NCBI GenBank assembly: GCA_963738135.1
Contig: CAVTVK010000004.1
Span: 868,001-932,000 of the forward strand
DNA: 64,000 bases
Direction of reading: 5' to 3'
Origin: Bog-473 sp963738135
GTDB taxonomy: Bacteria; Actinomycetota; Acidimicrobiia; Acidimicrobiales; RAAP-2
Program-made: the position numbers and the translations under genes
Notes under the pieces: model-generated
Told to the model about the DNA's origin: nothing
The model's database searches: none
The model's input: the letters and a program-made list of their open reading frames with translations, nothing else
Shown here: positions 1 through 8,318 of the stretch, one piece after another
How positions within the stretch are numbered: the first letter of the stretch is position 1
How the letters are laid out: each line of letters opens with the position of its first letter

Positions 1-607
1 CGGTGGTCGTGGTCGTCGTCGAAGCCAGGTCGGAGCCGATGACCACCACGACGTCGACGCCCGTGACGCCGCTGACGGGGGTGGCCGTGGTGACCGGCAG
101 CACCTGGGCCGGCTTGACGCCGATGCTGGTGGCAATGGACGCCGCCTGCTGCTGCTGGCCCGTCACGTAGTACACGGCCGACGTCGCCTCGGTGGTCGCC
201 GCGTCGACGGGGGTCTTCATCGTCCAACCGCCAGCGCCGATCACCGTCGAGTAGTGGGCGGCCAAGCCGTTCACGCCGGTGGCGTTGGCCACCACGACCG
301 TGGTTGCGCTCGCGGGCGCCGTCGTGGTGGTCGTCCCCTTGTGACCGGCCTTGGTCGTGGTCGTGTGGGCCGCCGCCGTCGTCGTGGTGGTGGCCGCGGC
401 GCCGGCGCCGGGCGTGGTCGTCGAGGTCGTGGTGCCCGCGGCCGTGGTCGCCGTCGTCGGTGTGGTCGTCGGCGTGCTGCTCACGCTCGGGCGCGTCCCG
501 ACCGAAACGAGGACCGCCACCGCCACGACGAAGATGATGAGGACAGCCGCCGCCCGGACGACCGAGAGCGAGCCGGACAATGCTGTGTTCGGCTGGTCGT
601 CATCCAT
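1..607 (-). CDS. LytR C-terminal-domain membrane-anchored protein (partial)
   Basis: The gene starts at an ATG at 607 and runs off the left edge, leaving about 202 residues. The order seen is a short cytoplasmic N-terminus, one hydrophobic segment at about residues 16-36 (VVRAAAVLIIFVVAVAVLV), a Thr/Ala-rich linker of about 70 residues, and then a folded domain beginning TVVVANATGVNGLAAHYS. That domain resembles the LytR_C domain found in actinobacterial envelope proteins of the LytR-CpsA-Psr group, although no catalytic LCP domain is visible. It is probably an extracytoplasmic, cell-wall-associated protein of unknown role. The low-complexity ACC/ACG codon runs make mirrored Val-rich frames on the other strand, which I do not treat as genes. 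The C-terminus is outside the window. Confidence 0.7.
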   Translation of the reverse strand, partial: MDDDQPNTALSGSLSVVRAAAVLIIFVVAVAVLVSVGTRPSVSSTPTTTPTTATTAAGTTTSTTTPGAGAAATTTTTAAAHTTTTKAGHKGTTTTTAPASATTVVVANATGVNGLAAHYSTVIGAGGWTMKTPVDAATTEATSAVYYVTGQQQQAASIATSIGVKPAQVLPVTTATPVSGVTGVDVVVVIGSDLASTTTTTT

Positions 608-702
608 TGAGGGTCCAGCCTGCCCCGGCACCCCGCCCGAAGCAAGCCTTTCCGCTGGTCGGACCGTTGAGAGGGGCGCAGGCCTGTAACCTGGGGCGCA
701 GC

Positions 703-775
703 GCCCGAGTAGCTCAGTTGGTAGAGCACTTCACTTGTAATGAAGATGTCGCGGGTTCGATTCCTGCCTCGGGCT
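703..775 (+). tRNA. tRNA-Thr (anticodon UGU)
   Basis: A 73-nt cloverleaf. The acceptor arms GCCCGAG (703-709) and CTCGGGC (768-774) pair perfectly. The D-arm contains AGCTCAGTTGGTAGAGC. The anticodon arm CTTCA/TGAAG encloses the loop CTTGTAA, giving anticodon TGT (Thr, ACA). The T-arm GCGGG/CCTGC encloses TTCGATT. CCA is not encoded. It is a different isoacceptor from the tRNA-Thr(CGU) fragments at 50523 and 53148. Confidence 0.97.
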
Positions 776-903
776 CCCTGGTGACGACGGCGCACGGCTC
801 GTTTCGATGACATCTGCTCCCCCGGAGGTCACGGCGTTCGCGGGGGCCAGTCCCATCCGGGGGCGGTGGTTTGACGCGGACCGCGGCGGGCATGGCCCTG
901 TCC

Positions 904-1101
904 ATGAGCAATCCCCCAGAACCACGATCGGTCCACGAGGAGGTCTTCGACGAGGTCATGGACACCGAGGAGACCCCGCATCCGAACCGCCGGGAACATG
1001 GCAAGCAGAATCCGCGCCCAGACGACGAGGACCTGGCGCGTCGCACCGACATCGAGCGGTCCGAAGTAGGGCTCCCGGAGCAGGAACACGACCAGCCATA
1101 G
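904..1101 (+). CDS. Small charged hypothetical protein
   Basis: A 65-residue reading frame starting ATG at 904 and stopping at TAG. The product is very hydrophilic and rich in Glu, Asp, Arg and Pro (MSNPPEPRSVHEEVFDEVMD...), with no membrane segment, no Cys and no recognisable domain. Third codon positions are strongly G/C, as in neighbouring real genes, which is the main support. No clear Shine-Dalgarno sequence precedes the ATG, and an in-frame upstream ATG exists at 871. It sits between tRNA-Thr and a Thr-rich anchored protein on the same strand. It may be a small disordered protein or a chance frame. Confidence 0.35.
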   Translation: MSNPPEPRSVHEEVFDEVMDTEETPHPNRREHGKQNPRPDDEDLARRTDIERSEVGLPEQEHDQP

Positions 1102-1268
1102 TGGACCCGGTCGTATCTCCCGCCCTTTCGTGACGGGCGGACCGCGTTCCCCCGGACGGCCCGGAGAAAGGACGGGGAGAAGGAACAGCATGTGTTTCGA
1201 TGACGACCCTCTTGTGGCCCTCACGGTGACCTGCTGCCGAGGAACGGGACGAAGGCGGGGCTCCCTCA

Positions 1269-1907
1269 ATGAGGCCGTACCGGTACCACCGACGCCCACG
1301 AGGGATCGACACGCCGACGCGCCGCGTGTTCGCCGTCTTGCTGATCGTTGCCACGCTCGGTACCTCTGTCGGACTCATCTACGTCGCGTTCGTGCAGAAC
1401 GATGCGCTGCCGTCGGAGAGTGGCTCGACGGCGACCACGGTGGCGAGGTCCGCCGCGCCGAGCACCTCGCCCGCGACCGCTGCTCCGACCACGACGGCTG
1501 TCTCAGGCCCCACGAAGTCGACCACGACGACCATGCCCGCGAAGAAGGGTGCCGGGTTGGTGAACCCGCTCTTGGCCGGCGGACTGCTCACGACCCTCGG
1601 CACGCCGACCAAGGCGGCCACCGCGCCGACGTTGCTCAACCCTGTTCCGGCACCCACGACCACACCCTCTCGGCCCATCACGACGACGACCGTGGCCGCT
1701 CCGACCACGACGACGGGGCGACCGGCGCCAACGACGACCACCACCGCTCGGAAGCCGCCGCCGACAACCACCACGACAACCGGGCCGCCGCCCACGACGA
1801 CGACCACCACAACAACGACGACCACGACGACCACGACGACCACCACGACCGTTCCGCCGACGACGATCATCACGTTTCCCGTTCCCATTCTCATTCCGCT
1901 CCCGTGA
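1269..1907 (+). CDS. Thr/Pro-rich membrane-anchored hypothetical protein
   Basis: A 212-residue protein starting ATG at 1269. An Arg-rich cytoplasmic N-terminus (MRPYRYHRRPRGIDTPTRR) is followed by one transmembrane helix at about residues 20-41 (VFAVLLIVATLGTSVGLIYVAF) and about 165 residues of low-complexity Thr/Pro/Ala sequence that includes an unbroken run of around 18 Thr. The C-terminus is short and hydrophobic (FPVPILIPLP). Such Thr-rich extracellular stalks are common in Acidimicrobiia-type envelopes, and the leftmost gene of the window has a similar linker. Function unknown. The nearly pure ACN codon tract is prone to slippage, so its exact length may vary between strains or assemblies. 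Confidence 0.6.
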   Translation: MRPYRYHRRPRGIDTPTRRVFAVLLIVATLGTSVGLIYVAFVQNDALPSESGSTATTVARSAAPSTSPATAAPTTTAVSGPTKSTTTTMPAKKGAGLVNPLLAGGLLTTLGTPTKAATAPTLLNPVPAPTTTPSRPITTTTVAAPTTTTGRPAPTTTTTARKPPPTTTTTTGPPPTTTTTTTTTTTTTTTTTTTVPPTTIITFPVPILIPLP

Positions 1908-2075
1908 TCGGGTTCCGGCGAGAGGACACCGACCAGCGAGGCCCGCGCCGTTTCGTTCCTCAGTGGGCGTTGCGAGTGGGCGTTGCGGTCCTGCCTTGCC
2001 ATAACGGATCGAGCGTGGACGGGTACAGATAAGGCAGGATCTGACCGTCAGCGCACAACGAGCAGGGAGGCCGCA

Positions 2076-2492
2076 ATGCTTTCTGATTTCAAGAAGTTCG
2101 TACTGCGGGGCAACGTCGTCGACCTGGCGGTGGCGGTGGTCGTCGGCGTCGCCTTCACGGCGATGATCACCGCGTTCGTGGCCGACCTCATCACGCCCCT
2201 GATCGCCGCCATCTTCGGCAAGCCCGACTTCTCCAGCCTGACGTTCACGGTCAACCACTCCCAGTTCAAGTACGGGTCGTTCCTCAACGCGCTGCTGTCG
2301 TTCCTGATCGTGGCCACCGTGGTCTTCTTCGCCGTCGTCGTACCGCTCACCGCGTTGATGCGACGACTGAACCTGTTGCCCACCGAGGAGCCCAAGCCCG
2401 AGACGCGCGAGTGCCCCGAGTGCCTCAGCGAGATTCCCGTCGCGGCACGACGTTGTGCCTTCTGTACGTCCGAGGTGGCGGCGGTCGCCTAG
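2076..2492 (+). CDS. mscL: Large-conductance mechanosensitive channel MscL
   Basis: A 138-residue MscL that opens a pore on membrane stretch to release solutes during osmotic down-shock. The N-terminus MLSDFKKFVLRGNVVDLAVA is the family signature, followed by TM1 (VVVGVAFTAMITAFVADLI), a periplasmic loop and TM2 (ALLSFLIVATVVFFAVVVPL). ATG 2076 is chosen because GCAGGGAGG lies 5 nt upstream and this start gives the normal family N-terminus. The C-terminus is unusual: instead of ending after the usual helical bundle it carries two CxxC pairs (ECPEC and CAFC) resembling a small zinc ribbon, a form seen in some actinobacterial MscL proteins. Its stop overlaps the stop of the convergent rlmB. Confidence 0.96.
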   Translation: MLSDFKKFVLRGNVVDLAVAVVVGVAFTAMITAFVADLITPLIAAIFGKPDFSSLTFTVNHSQFKYGSFLNALLSFLIVATVVFFAVVVPLTALMRRLNLLPTEEPKPETRECPECLSEIPVAARRCAFCTSEVAAVA

Positions 2493-3361
2493 GAGGAGGC
2501 CGCGCTGCGGCTGCGCTGGCGCGCCACCTCGAAACAGGCCACGGCGCCGGCCACGCCGACGTTGAGCGAGGGCAGCGTGCCGTGTTGGGGGATGGCGGCC
2601 ACCGCGTCGCAGCGGCGGCGCACCAACGGCGCCAGCCCCTTCTCCTCGCTGCCCACGACCAGCGCCACGGGGCCCTCGCCCAGCGGCAGGTCGTAGAGCG
2701 ACTGGTCCGCCTCGCCCGCCAGACCGATCGACCACACCCCGAGGTCGCGCAGCTCACTGAGGGCGGCCGGCACCCCGCCCACCACGGCGAAAGGCAGGTG
2801 CTCGATCGCCCCGGCGGCGGTCTTGGTCACCGTGGGCGACAGCCGCGCCGAGCGATGGCGCGGCAGCACAACGCCGGTCACCCCGGCACACTCGGCGCTG
2901 CGCAGCAGGGCGCCCAGGTTGCGGGGGTCCGTGATGCCGGCGGCCACCAGCAGGAACGGCGCGGTGCCACGGCGGTCGGGCGCGGCCAGGTCCTCGAGCG
3001 CCACCGGCTCGAGCGGGCGGGCCAGGGCCAGGACGCCCTGGGGCGACTCCGTGCGGGCCTGGGCGTCGAGCCGTGCCCGCGGCACCGTCTCGACAGGGAC
3101 CCGCAGTCGTGCGGCCAGCTCCTCGATGCGGTCCAGTTGCGGCGAGGGGTCCTGGTCCTCGGCCAGCATGATCCGGCGCACGGTCCGGCGCCCGACCGAG
3201 AGCAGCTCGAGCACGGCGCGGCGGCCCTCGACCTGGTCACCGCCGAGCTCGCTGCGCGGGCCCGGACGGCGCTCGGCGCGGGGTCCGCCGCCGGCGTCGC
3301 CGCCACCACGCCGCGCGTCGCGCGCGCGCCGGGCGCGCCGTGCCGCGGCGCGCCCCACCAC
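2489..3361 (-). CDS. rlmB: 23S rRNA (guanosine-2'-O)-methyltransferase RlmB / TrmH-family SpoU methylase
   Basis: A 290-residue SpoU-class (SPOUT) RNA 2'-O-ribose methyltransferase; RlmB itself methylates a conserved guanosine of 23S rRNA. An Arg/Gly-rich basic tail (about 40 residues) precedes the RNA-binding N-domain (GRRAVLELLSVGRRTVRRIM). The catalytic domain holds the three SpoU motifs: DPRNLGALLRSAECAGV, ALVVGSEEKGL and LPSLNVGVAGAVACFE, which form the knotted SAM site. The assigned start is GTG at 3361, 19 nt after the ispF stop; a start nearer the folded part is possible. Adjacency to ispD/ispF is typical of actinobacteria, although cysS, often found between them, is missing here. Confidence 0.9.
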   Translation of the reverse strand: MVGRAAARRARRARDARRGGGDAGGGPRAERRPGPRSELGGDQVEGRRAVLELLSVGRRTVRRIMLAEDQDPSPQLDRIEELAARLRVPVETVPRARLDAQARTESPQGVLALARPLEPVALEDLAAPDRRGTAPFLLVAAGITDPRNLGALLRSAECAGVTGVVLPRHRSARLSPTVTKTAAGAIEHLPFAVVGGVPAALSELRDLGVWSIGLAGEADQSLYDLPLGEGPVALVVGSEEKGLAPLVRRRCDAVAAIPQHGTLPSLNVGVAGAVACFEVARQRSRSAASS

Positions 3362-3379
3362 GGGGCGGCGGGCGGCGGC

Positions 3380-3856
3380 TCACGCCGACTCCATCAGCAC
3401 GACGGCCAGGCAGGCGATGCCCTCGGCCCGGCCCAGCGCGCCGAGGCCCTCGGCCCGGGTCGCCTTCACCGAGACGGGGGCACCCAGCACCGCGCTCAGG
3501 CGCTCGACCATGGCCCCCGTGTGCGGGGCCAGGCGTGGAGCGTCGGCGATGATCGTGCAGTCGGCGTTGGCGCAGGCGAACCCCTGCCCCGCCGCCATGG
3601 CGACCACCTCGGTGAGCAGGGCCACGCTGTCGGCTCCCTCCCACACGGGGTCGGTGTCGGGGAAGTGCCGACCGAGATCGCCCAGGCCCACCGCGCCGAG
3701 GACGGCGTCGGCCAGCGCATGGCACACCGCGTCGGCGTCGCTGTGGCCGCCGAGCCCCCGGGCACCCTCGACGACGACGCCGCCCAGGACGAGCGGACGG
3801 TGGGGGTCGTCCGAGAAGCGGTGGACGTCGATCCCCTGGCCGATGCGCACGCTCAC
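3380..3856 (-). CDS. ispF: 2-C-methyl-D-erythritol 2,4-cyclodiphosphate synthase
   Basis: A 158-residue IspF, which converts CDP-ME-2-phosphate to the cyclic diphosphate MEcPP in the non-mevalonate isoprenoid pathway; the family acts as a trimer with a Zn site. Metal ligands are visible in GQGIDVHRF (Asp10, His12) and in LGGHSDADAVCHALADAVLG (His38). The substrate-loop signature VSVKATRAEGLGALGRAEGI is near the C-terminus. Length is normal. The ATG overlaps the ispD stop by 4 nt (ATGA), so the two MEP enzymes are translationally coupled in pathway order apart from ispE. Confidence 0.97.
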   Translation of the reverse strand: MSVRIGQGIDVHRFSDDPHRPLVLGGVVVEGARGLGGHSDADAVCHALADAVLGAVGLGDLGRHFPDTDPVWEGADSVALLTEVVAMAAGQGFACANADCTIIADAPRLAPHTGAMVERLSAVLGAPVSVKATRAEGLGALGRAEGIACLAVVLMESA

Positions 3857-4506
3857 GGGCGGCGCGCCGCCAACAGCCGCTCGGCCGCCTCGAGATCGTC
3901 CGGATCCGTGATCTTGAGATTGCCCGGATCCCCGGGCACGACCAGCACGGTGCCGCCCAGGGCCTCGACCAGCATGGCGTCGTCGGTGACGCCTGCCGGC
4001 GCCGCCCCGGCGTGGGCCCGGCGCAGCACGGCGGCGCGGAAGGCCTGTGGGGTCTGTACGGCCACCAGCGCGGCACGGTCGAGGGTGCTGGTGACCCGGC
4101 CGGACTCGTCCACGGCCTTGATGGTGTCACTCGGCGGGACTCCGGGCACGGCGCCGTCCGCGCCGCCGTCGGTGACCGCGGCGATGACGGCGTCGAAGAG
4201 GGCCGCCGACGCCAGCGGCCGCGCCGCATCGTGCACCACGACCACGTCGGCCTCCGCGGGAACGACCGCCAGGCCGCAGCGCACCGAGTCGGCCCGCGTG
4301 GCGCCGCCGGGCACGACGGCATCGGCCCCGTGCGGGTCCGGGTCGGCGTCGCGGGGCACGACCAGGACCACTCCGGCGGAACAGCGCCCGCACGCCGCCA
4401 CGGCCCACTCGAGCACCGGGCGGCCACCCAGCAGGGAGAACTGCTTCTCGCGGCCGAAGCGCCGTCCGGAGCCGCCGGCCACGACGATCGACCACACCGG
4501 TGCCAT
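3853..4506 (-). CDS. ispD: 2-C-methyl-D-erythritol 4-phosphate cytidylyltransferase
   Basis: A 217-residue IspD that couples MEP to CTP to give CDP-ME, the third step of the MEP isoprenoid pathway. The nucleotide-binding signature VVAGGSGRRFGREKQF is at residues 8-23, the catalytic VVVHDAARPL near residue 90 and VQTPQAFR near residue 149, all characteristic of the family. It lies 20 nt downstream of carD and overlaps ispF by 4 nt. The frame is intact and the length normal. The carD-ispD-ispF order is standard for actinobacteria. Confidence 0.97.
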   Translation of the reverse strand: MAPVWSIVVAGGSGRRFGREKQFSLLGGRPVLEWAVAACGRCSAGVVLVVPRDADPDPHGADAVVPGGATRADSVRCGLAVVPAEADVVVVHDAARPLASAALFDAVIAAVTDGGADGAVPGVPPSDTIKAVDESGRVTSTLDRAALVAVQTPQAFRAAVLRRAHAGAAPAGVTDDAMLVEALGGTVLVVPGDPGNLKITDPDDLEAAERLLAARRP

Positions 4507-4526
4507 GGTGCGACCGGACCGCTCGA

Positions 4527-5006
4527 TCAGGTCAGTGCCTCGTTCAGGCGCTCCTCGGCCGTCTCCTCGTCCACGTTCAGCGCGAAGGTCAGCTCGGACA
4601 CCAGGATCTGGCGGGCCCGCTGCAGCATGCGCTTCTCCCCCGCCGACAGGCCCTTGTCCTTGTCGCGGATGGAGAGGTTCCGCACCACCTCGGCCACCTG
4701 GTAGATGTCGCCGGAGCGGAGCTTCTCGGAGTGGTTCTTGTAGCGCCGGGACCAGTTCGTCGGCATGCGCGCCTCCTTCTTGCGCAGCACGGCGAACACC
4801 TCCTCGACCTCCTCGTCGTTGATGACCTCGCGCAGGCCCACACCTTCGGTGTTGTCGGCGGGGACGTTGAGGATCAGATCGCCGTAGGCGAGGCGCAGGA
4901 CCAGGTACTCGCGCTTCTCACCGAAGGCGACCTTGGTCTCCCGCTTCTCTATGACGGCGGCCCCGTGGTGGGGGTAGACGACTTTGTCTCCGACCTTGAA
5001 GGACAC
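4527..5006 (-). CDS. carD: CarD-family RNA polymerase-binding transcription factor
   Basis: A 159-residue CarD, which binds the RNA polymerase beta subunit and stabilises open promoter complexes, particularly at rRNA promoters. The N-terminal RNAP-interacting Tudor-like domain begins FKVGDKVVYPHHGAAVIEK, and the C-terminal DNA-binding helical domain contains RMPTNWSRRYKNHSEKL with the promoter-wedge Trp. ATG 5006 is preceded by AAGGGAG. It is first in a carD-ispD-ispF run and is separated by about 135 nt of presumed promoter DNA from the upstream disA. Confidence 0.97.
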   Translation of the reverse strand: MSFKVGDKVVYPHHGAAVIEKRETKVAFGEKREYLVLRLAYGDLILNVPADNTEGVGLREVINDEEVEEVFAVLRKKEARMPTNWSRRYKNHSEKLRSGDIYQVAEVVRNLSIRDKDKGLSAGEKRMLQRARQILVSELTFALNVDEETAEERLNEALT

Positions 5007-5141
5007 AGGACTCAGGGCTCCCTTTTGGGTGGATCGGCTGCGCCCGCACGGGCACGCAGAGCTGCGGCGATGCTGTGCGGAGGCGGCCGGGACGGGTGTG
5101 GGCCGTCCGAAGGTGACTGGCCATTTTACCAGATCACCCGC

Positions 5142-6203
5142 TCATTCGTACCGCTCGAAGATGCTGGCCTCGACCAGACGGGCCAGGCCGTCACGGATGT
5201 GGCGGGCCGTGGCGGCACCGATGCCCTCCACCGACTCGAGCTCGGCGGCGGAGGCCGAGAGGATCTCGGGCAATGACCCGAAGCGATCGACCAGGCGCAC
5301 GATCAGCACCTCGGAGAGCGTCTGGGGCAGCCGGTGCAGCAGGCGGTAGCCGTGGGGCGCCAGCTCGGCGTAGAGCTGGTCGTCGGAGGCCGGCAGGTGC
5401 AGGGCGGCCACCACCTTGGGCAGGTCCATCAGCGCGTCGTTGGACAGCGAGCGCAGGTGGGCGATCCCCGTGTCGTCGGCGTAGTCGCGCAGGACGAGCT
5501 GCAGGCTCTCGGGCACGCCCGAGCGCAGCTCCTCGGTCTGCAGGTGGATCAGGCGGCCGTCGGACCCGAGCTCGACCAGGTGCCCCTCGATCTCCTCGGC
5601 GATGCGGCAGACCATTTCGCCGGGCTGCAGCACCGCCACGACGTCGCGCACCGAAACCGAGTCCTCCATCTCGAGCCGGGTCAGCGTGGAGAGGGCATCG
5701 TCGTAGCGGGAGCGGAAGCGCTGCAGGGTCGAGAGCGCCTGGCTCGAGCGGTCGATGAGCCAGCCGGCGGACTGGCTCGTGTGCTTGCGATCGTTGCGGT
5801 AGACGGCGATGGTCGCCATCGCCTCGGACACGGCGATCACCGGCACGTCGATGGAACGGGCCACCCGCTCGGCCGTGCGGTGCCGGGTCCCGGTCTCGGA
5901 GGTGGCGATGGTGGCCTTGGGGACGAGGTGCACGTTGGCCCGGGCGATGCGGGAGGCGTCGCCGGCCAGGATGATGGCGCCGTCCATTTTGGCCAGCTCG
6001 GACAGGCGCTGGGGCGTGTACTCGGCATCGAGCAGGAATCCGCCGGTGCACACGGACAGGACGGCCGGGTCGTCGCCGACCAGGATCAGGGCGCCGTGCT
6101 TGGCCTGCAGGATCCGGTCGAGGCCCTCCCGGAGCTTGGTGCCTGGCGCAATCATCGCCAGCGCGTCGTTCAGAGGCTGGCTGCCGCCGGCACCGTCGGC
6201 CAC
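5142..6203 (-). CDS. disA: Diadenylate cyclase DisA (in frame with RadA upstream)
   Basis: Counted from GTG 6203 this is a 353-residue DisA, the normal length. DisA scans DNA and makes c-di-AMP from two ATP. The DAC domain shows LREGLDRILQAKHGALILVG, the catalytic LAKMDGAIIL (DGA) and the partner motif GTRHRTAERVA (RHR). A linker follows, then a C-terminal helix-hairpin-helix DNA-binding region (SAAELESVEGIGAATARHIR). No stop codon separates it from the RadA frame upstream: the frame runs straight through. Either GTG 6203 is used as an internal start, or a true RadA-DisA fusion is made. No strong ribosome-binding site precedes 6203. In relatives radA and disA are adjacent but separate. Confidence 0.93.
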   Translation of the reverse strand: MADGAGGSQPLNDALAMIAPGTKLREGLDRILQAKHGALILVGDDPAVLSVCTGGFLLDAEYTPQRLSELAKMDGAIILAGDASRIARANVHLVPKATIATSETGTRHRTAERVARSIDVPVIAVSEAMATIAVYRNDRKHTSQSAGWLIDRSSQALSTLQRFRSRYDDALSTLTRLEMEDSVSVRDVVAVLQPGEMVCRIAEEIEGHLVELGSDGRLIHLQTEELRSGVPESLQLVLRDYADDTGIAHLRSLSNDALMDLPKVVAALHLPASDDQLYAELAPHGYRLLHRLPQTLSEVLIVRLVDRFGSLPEILSASAAELESVEGIGAATARHIRDGLARLVEASIFERYE

Positions 6204-7633
6204 CCGGGCATCGTACCCGGCCCGCTCGCGTCGACCGGCCTCTGATCGGACGAGGCTCAGGGCCTCGGCCAGCGTGCGCACGCCGCGCACCGTGAGACCG
6301 GGTGGCGCCGCGGCGGGGGCACCGGCCACCGAGGCCGGCACCAGCGCCCGCGTGAAGCCGGCCCGGTGCGCCTCGGCCAGTCGCCGGTCCGCACCGGGGA
6401 CGGTGCGCACCTCGCCGGCCAGGCCCAACTCACCGAAGACGACGACGTCGGGCGGCAGGGGCACGTCGGTGATCACCGAGGCCATGGCCAGCGCGACGGC
6501 GAGGTCGGCGGCCGGCTCGGTGACGGTGATGCCGCCCACGGCGGCGGCGAACATCTGCGCCGACGCCGGGATCTCGACCGCGGTGCGGCAGGCCAGGACG
6601 GCGAGGAGGAGGTTGGCCCGCGCCGCGTCGATGCCGAGGGTCTGCGGCCTGGGCGGGCCCGTCCCGCCGCCGGCGCCGGGACCGAGCAGCGCCTGCACCT
6701 CCACCAGCAGCGGCCGGCGGCCCTGCAGCACGGGGACGACCACGCTGCCCGGGACGCCGGCCATGCGGTCCCCCAGCAACAGCGGGCCGGGGTCGGGCAC
6801 GGCGCGCAGGCCGTCGTCGCGCATTTCGAAGATGCCCACCTCGCCGGCCGGACCGAAGCGGTGCTTGACCGACGTCAGCACGCGCAGGGCGTGGTGGCGG
6901 TCGCCGTCGAAGGAGAGCACGGTGTCGACCAGGTGCTCGACGGCGCGGGGCCCGGCCAGGTCGCCGTCCTTGGTGACGTGGCCCACCAGGAGAAGCGGGG
7001 CGCCGCTCGACTTGGCCATGCGGGTCAGGCGCTCGACGCAGGTGCGCACCTGGGCCAGGCTGCCGGCGGGTTGGCCCAGCTCGGGGTCGGAGACCGATTG
7101 CAGCGAGTCGACCACCACCAGGGCGGGGCGGTGCCGCTCGACGGCCGCCTCGATCGCCTCGACGTCGGGTCCCTCAATGGCGAGGAGGTTCCGGGGCACC
7201 GGCCCGATGCGCGAGGCCCGGCCGCGTACCTGGGCCAGCGACTCCTCGGCCGAGGCCAGCATCACGTCGAGACCGGTGGCGGCCAGCGACGACAGCACCT
7301 GGAAGAGCAGCGTGGACTTCCCGATGCCGGGAGGACCGAACAGCGAGCGTGACCGAGCCGGCCACCACGCCGCCGCCCATGACGCGGTCGAGCTCGCTGA
7401 CGCCGGTCGGAAGCGGGTGGATGGCGTCGGTCGAGACGTCGGCCAGCGCCTGTGCCGGGCGGTCCGTCGGCGGGCTCGGGTCGCGACTTCGCCGCGGCGC
7501 ACCGGGGCGGGACCGAGCGTGTTCCACTCGCCGCAGGCGGGGCACTTTCCCGCCCAGCGCAGCGACGTCGCCTCGCAGGCCGCGCAGAGGAAGCCACCCT
7601 CGCCGCGGGCGCGCGACGGGGAGCCGTGGCCAT
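6204..7633 (-). CDS. radA: DNA repair helicase RadA/Sms (frameshifted; fused in frame to DisA)
   Basis: RadA promotes branch migration in recombinational repair. The order visible is a zinc finger (CAACEATSLRWAGKCPACGE), Walker A (FGPPGIGKST), Walker B (ALVVVDSLQ), the RadA motif KHRFGPAGEVGIFEM and a Lon-like C-terminal domain (ELGLAGEVRTVPGADRRLAEA). The frame is broken near the N-terminus. The natural start, ATG 7633, is in a different frame from the zinc finger. The segment ALADVSTDAIHPLPTGVSEL is in a second frame between about 7480 and 7345, and an extra base near 7344 restores the frame at Walker A. These look like compensating sequence errors. The C-terminus reads on into DisA with no stop. 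Confidence 0.88.
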
Positions 7634-7752
7634 GGCGGCACCCTACGGGAGGGCTGTCACAGCAGGAGGGATCCCGGCGCACGCCCGCCGTCGCGATGGC
7701 AGGCTCGTTGCGTGGGCCCAACGAGACACGGCGGAGGACGCCGGTGACGCCG

Positions 7753-8279
7753 ATGACGCCGGTGACGCCGACCGTCCGTCCCGCCCGGCCCGGCGACGCG
7801 GCCGGGATCCTCGCCGTGGTCGCGGACGCGTTCTCCTACGGCGGGACGCGCCAGCCTGCCGAGGAGGTCGGCATCGTCCGCGGCACGTGGGCGGCACGAG
7901 AGGGCGCGGCCCTCATTGAGCTGGTGGCCGTGGAGGACGGGACCGTGGTGGGCCACCTGCAGGCCGCGCCGGGCCGTCTCGACGGCACCGCCAGCACGGT
8001 GGCCGGGGTGGCGCCTGTCTGTGTGGGGACGCAGAGGCAGGGACGCGGCCTCGGCCGCGCCCTCTACGCGCGCTGATCGACGACGCCGAAGCACGGCGGT
8101 GGCCCCTGCTGGTGTTGCTCGGCGACCCGGCCTACTACGACCGCGTCGGCTTCGAACCGGCCGGCGCACTCGGCCTGACCTACGCGCCGGTCGGCGCGGG
8201 CAATCCGAACTTCCAGGCACGACGCCTCACGGGGTACACCGCGGCGTTGCGCGGAGAGTTCAGCTATTGCTGGGAGTGA
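7753..8279 (+). CDS. GNAT-family N-acetyltransferase (frameshifted)
   Basis: A GNAT acetyltransferase of roughly 175 residues. It opens TVRPARPGDAAGILAVVADAF, includes a core beta-strand region (LIELVAVEDGTVVGHLQ), the acetyl-CoA loop QRQGRGLGRAL, and a C-terminal part LLVLLGDPAYYDRVGFEPAG typical of YhbS-like members. The frame breaks at about 8066-8074, where the first frame terminates (LYAR*) and the second resumes with ALIDDAEARRWPLL. A two-base slip in the CGCGCG run there would restore one protein. ATG 7753 is taken as the start; GTG 7744 is also in frame. It is divergent from radA and convergent with clpC. Substrate unknown. Confidence 0.75.
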
Positions 8280-8283
8280 CGAT

Positions 8284-8309
8284 CTGCCCGGGCGCGCACG
8301 CCCGGGCAG
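8284..8309. terminator. Bidirectional hairpin terminator between GNAT gene and clpC
   Basis: A perfect 11-bp GC-rich stem (CTGCCCGGGCG / CGCCCGGGCAG) with a 4-nt loop, placed in the 39 nt between the stop codons of two convergent genes. It lacks a long U-tract, as is usual in high-GC actinobacteria. Confidence 0.75.
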
Positions 8310-8318
8310 AAGTCAGCA

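Noticed and set aside
1379..2002. Long Val-rich frame on the minus strand opposite the Thr-rich gene
   Set aside because: It is the mirror of ACC/ACG codon runs; it has no start signal or domain, and the plus strand has a sensible signal/anchor.
2411..4822. An 803-codon open frame on the plus strand
   Set aside because: Antisense to rlmB, ispF, ispD and carD, which all show family motifs; long antisense frames are expected at this GC content.
5809..8076. A 755-codon open frame on the plus strand
   Set aside because: Only its last part (the GNAT N-terminus from 7753) is real; the rest is antisense to radA and disA.
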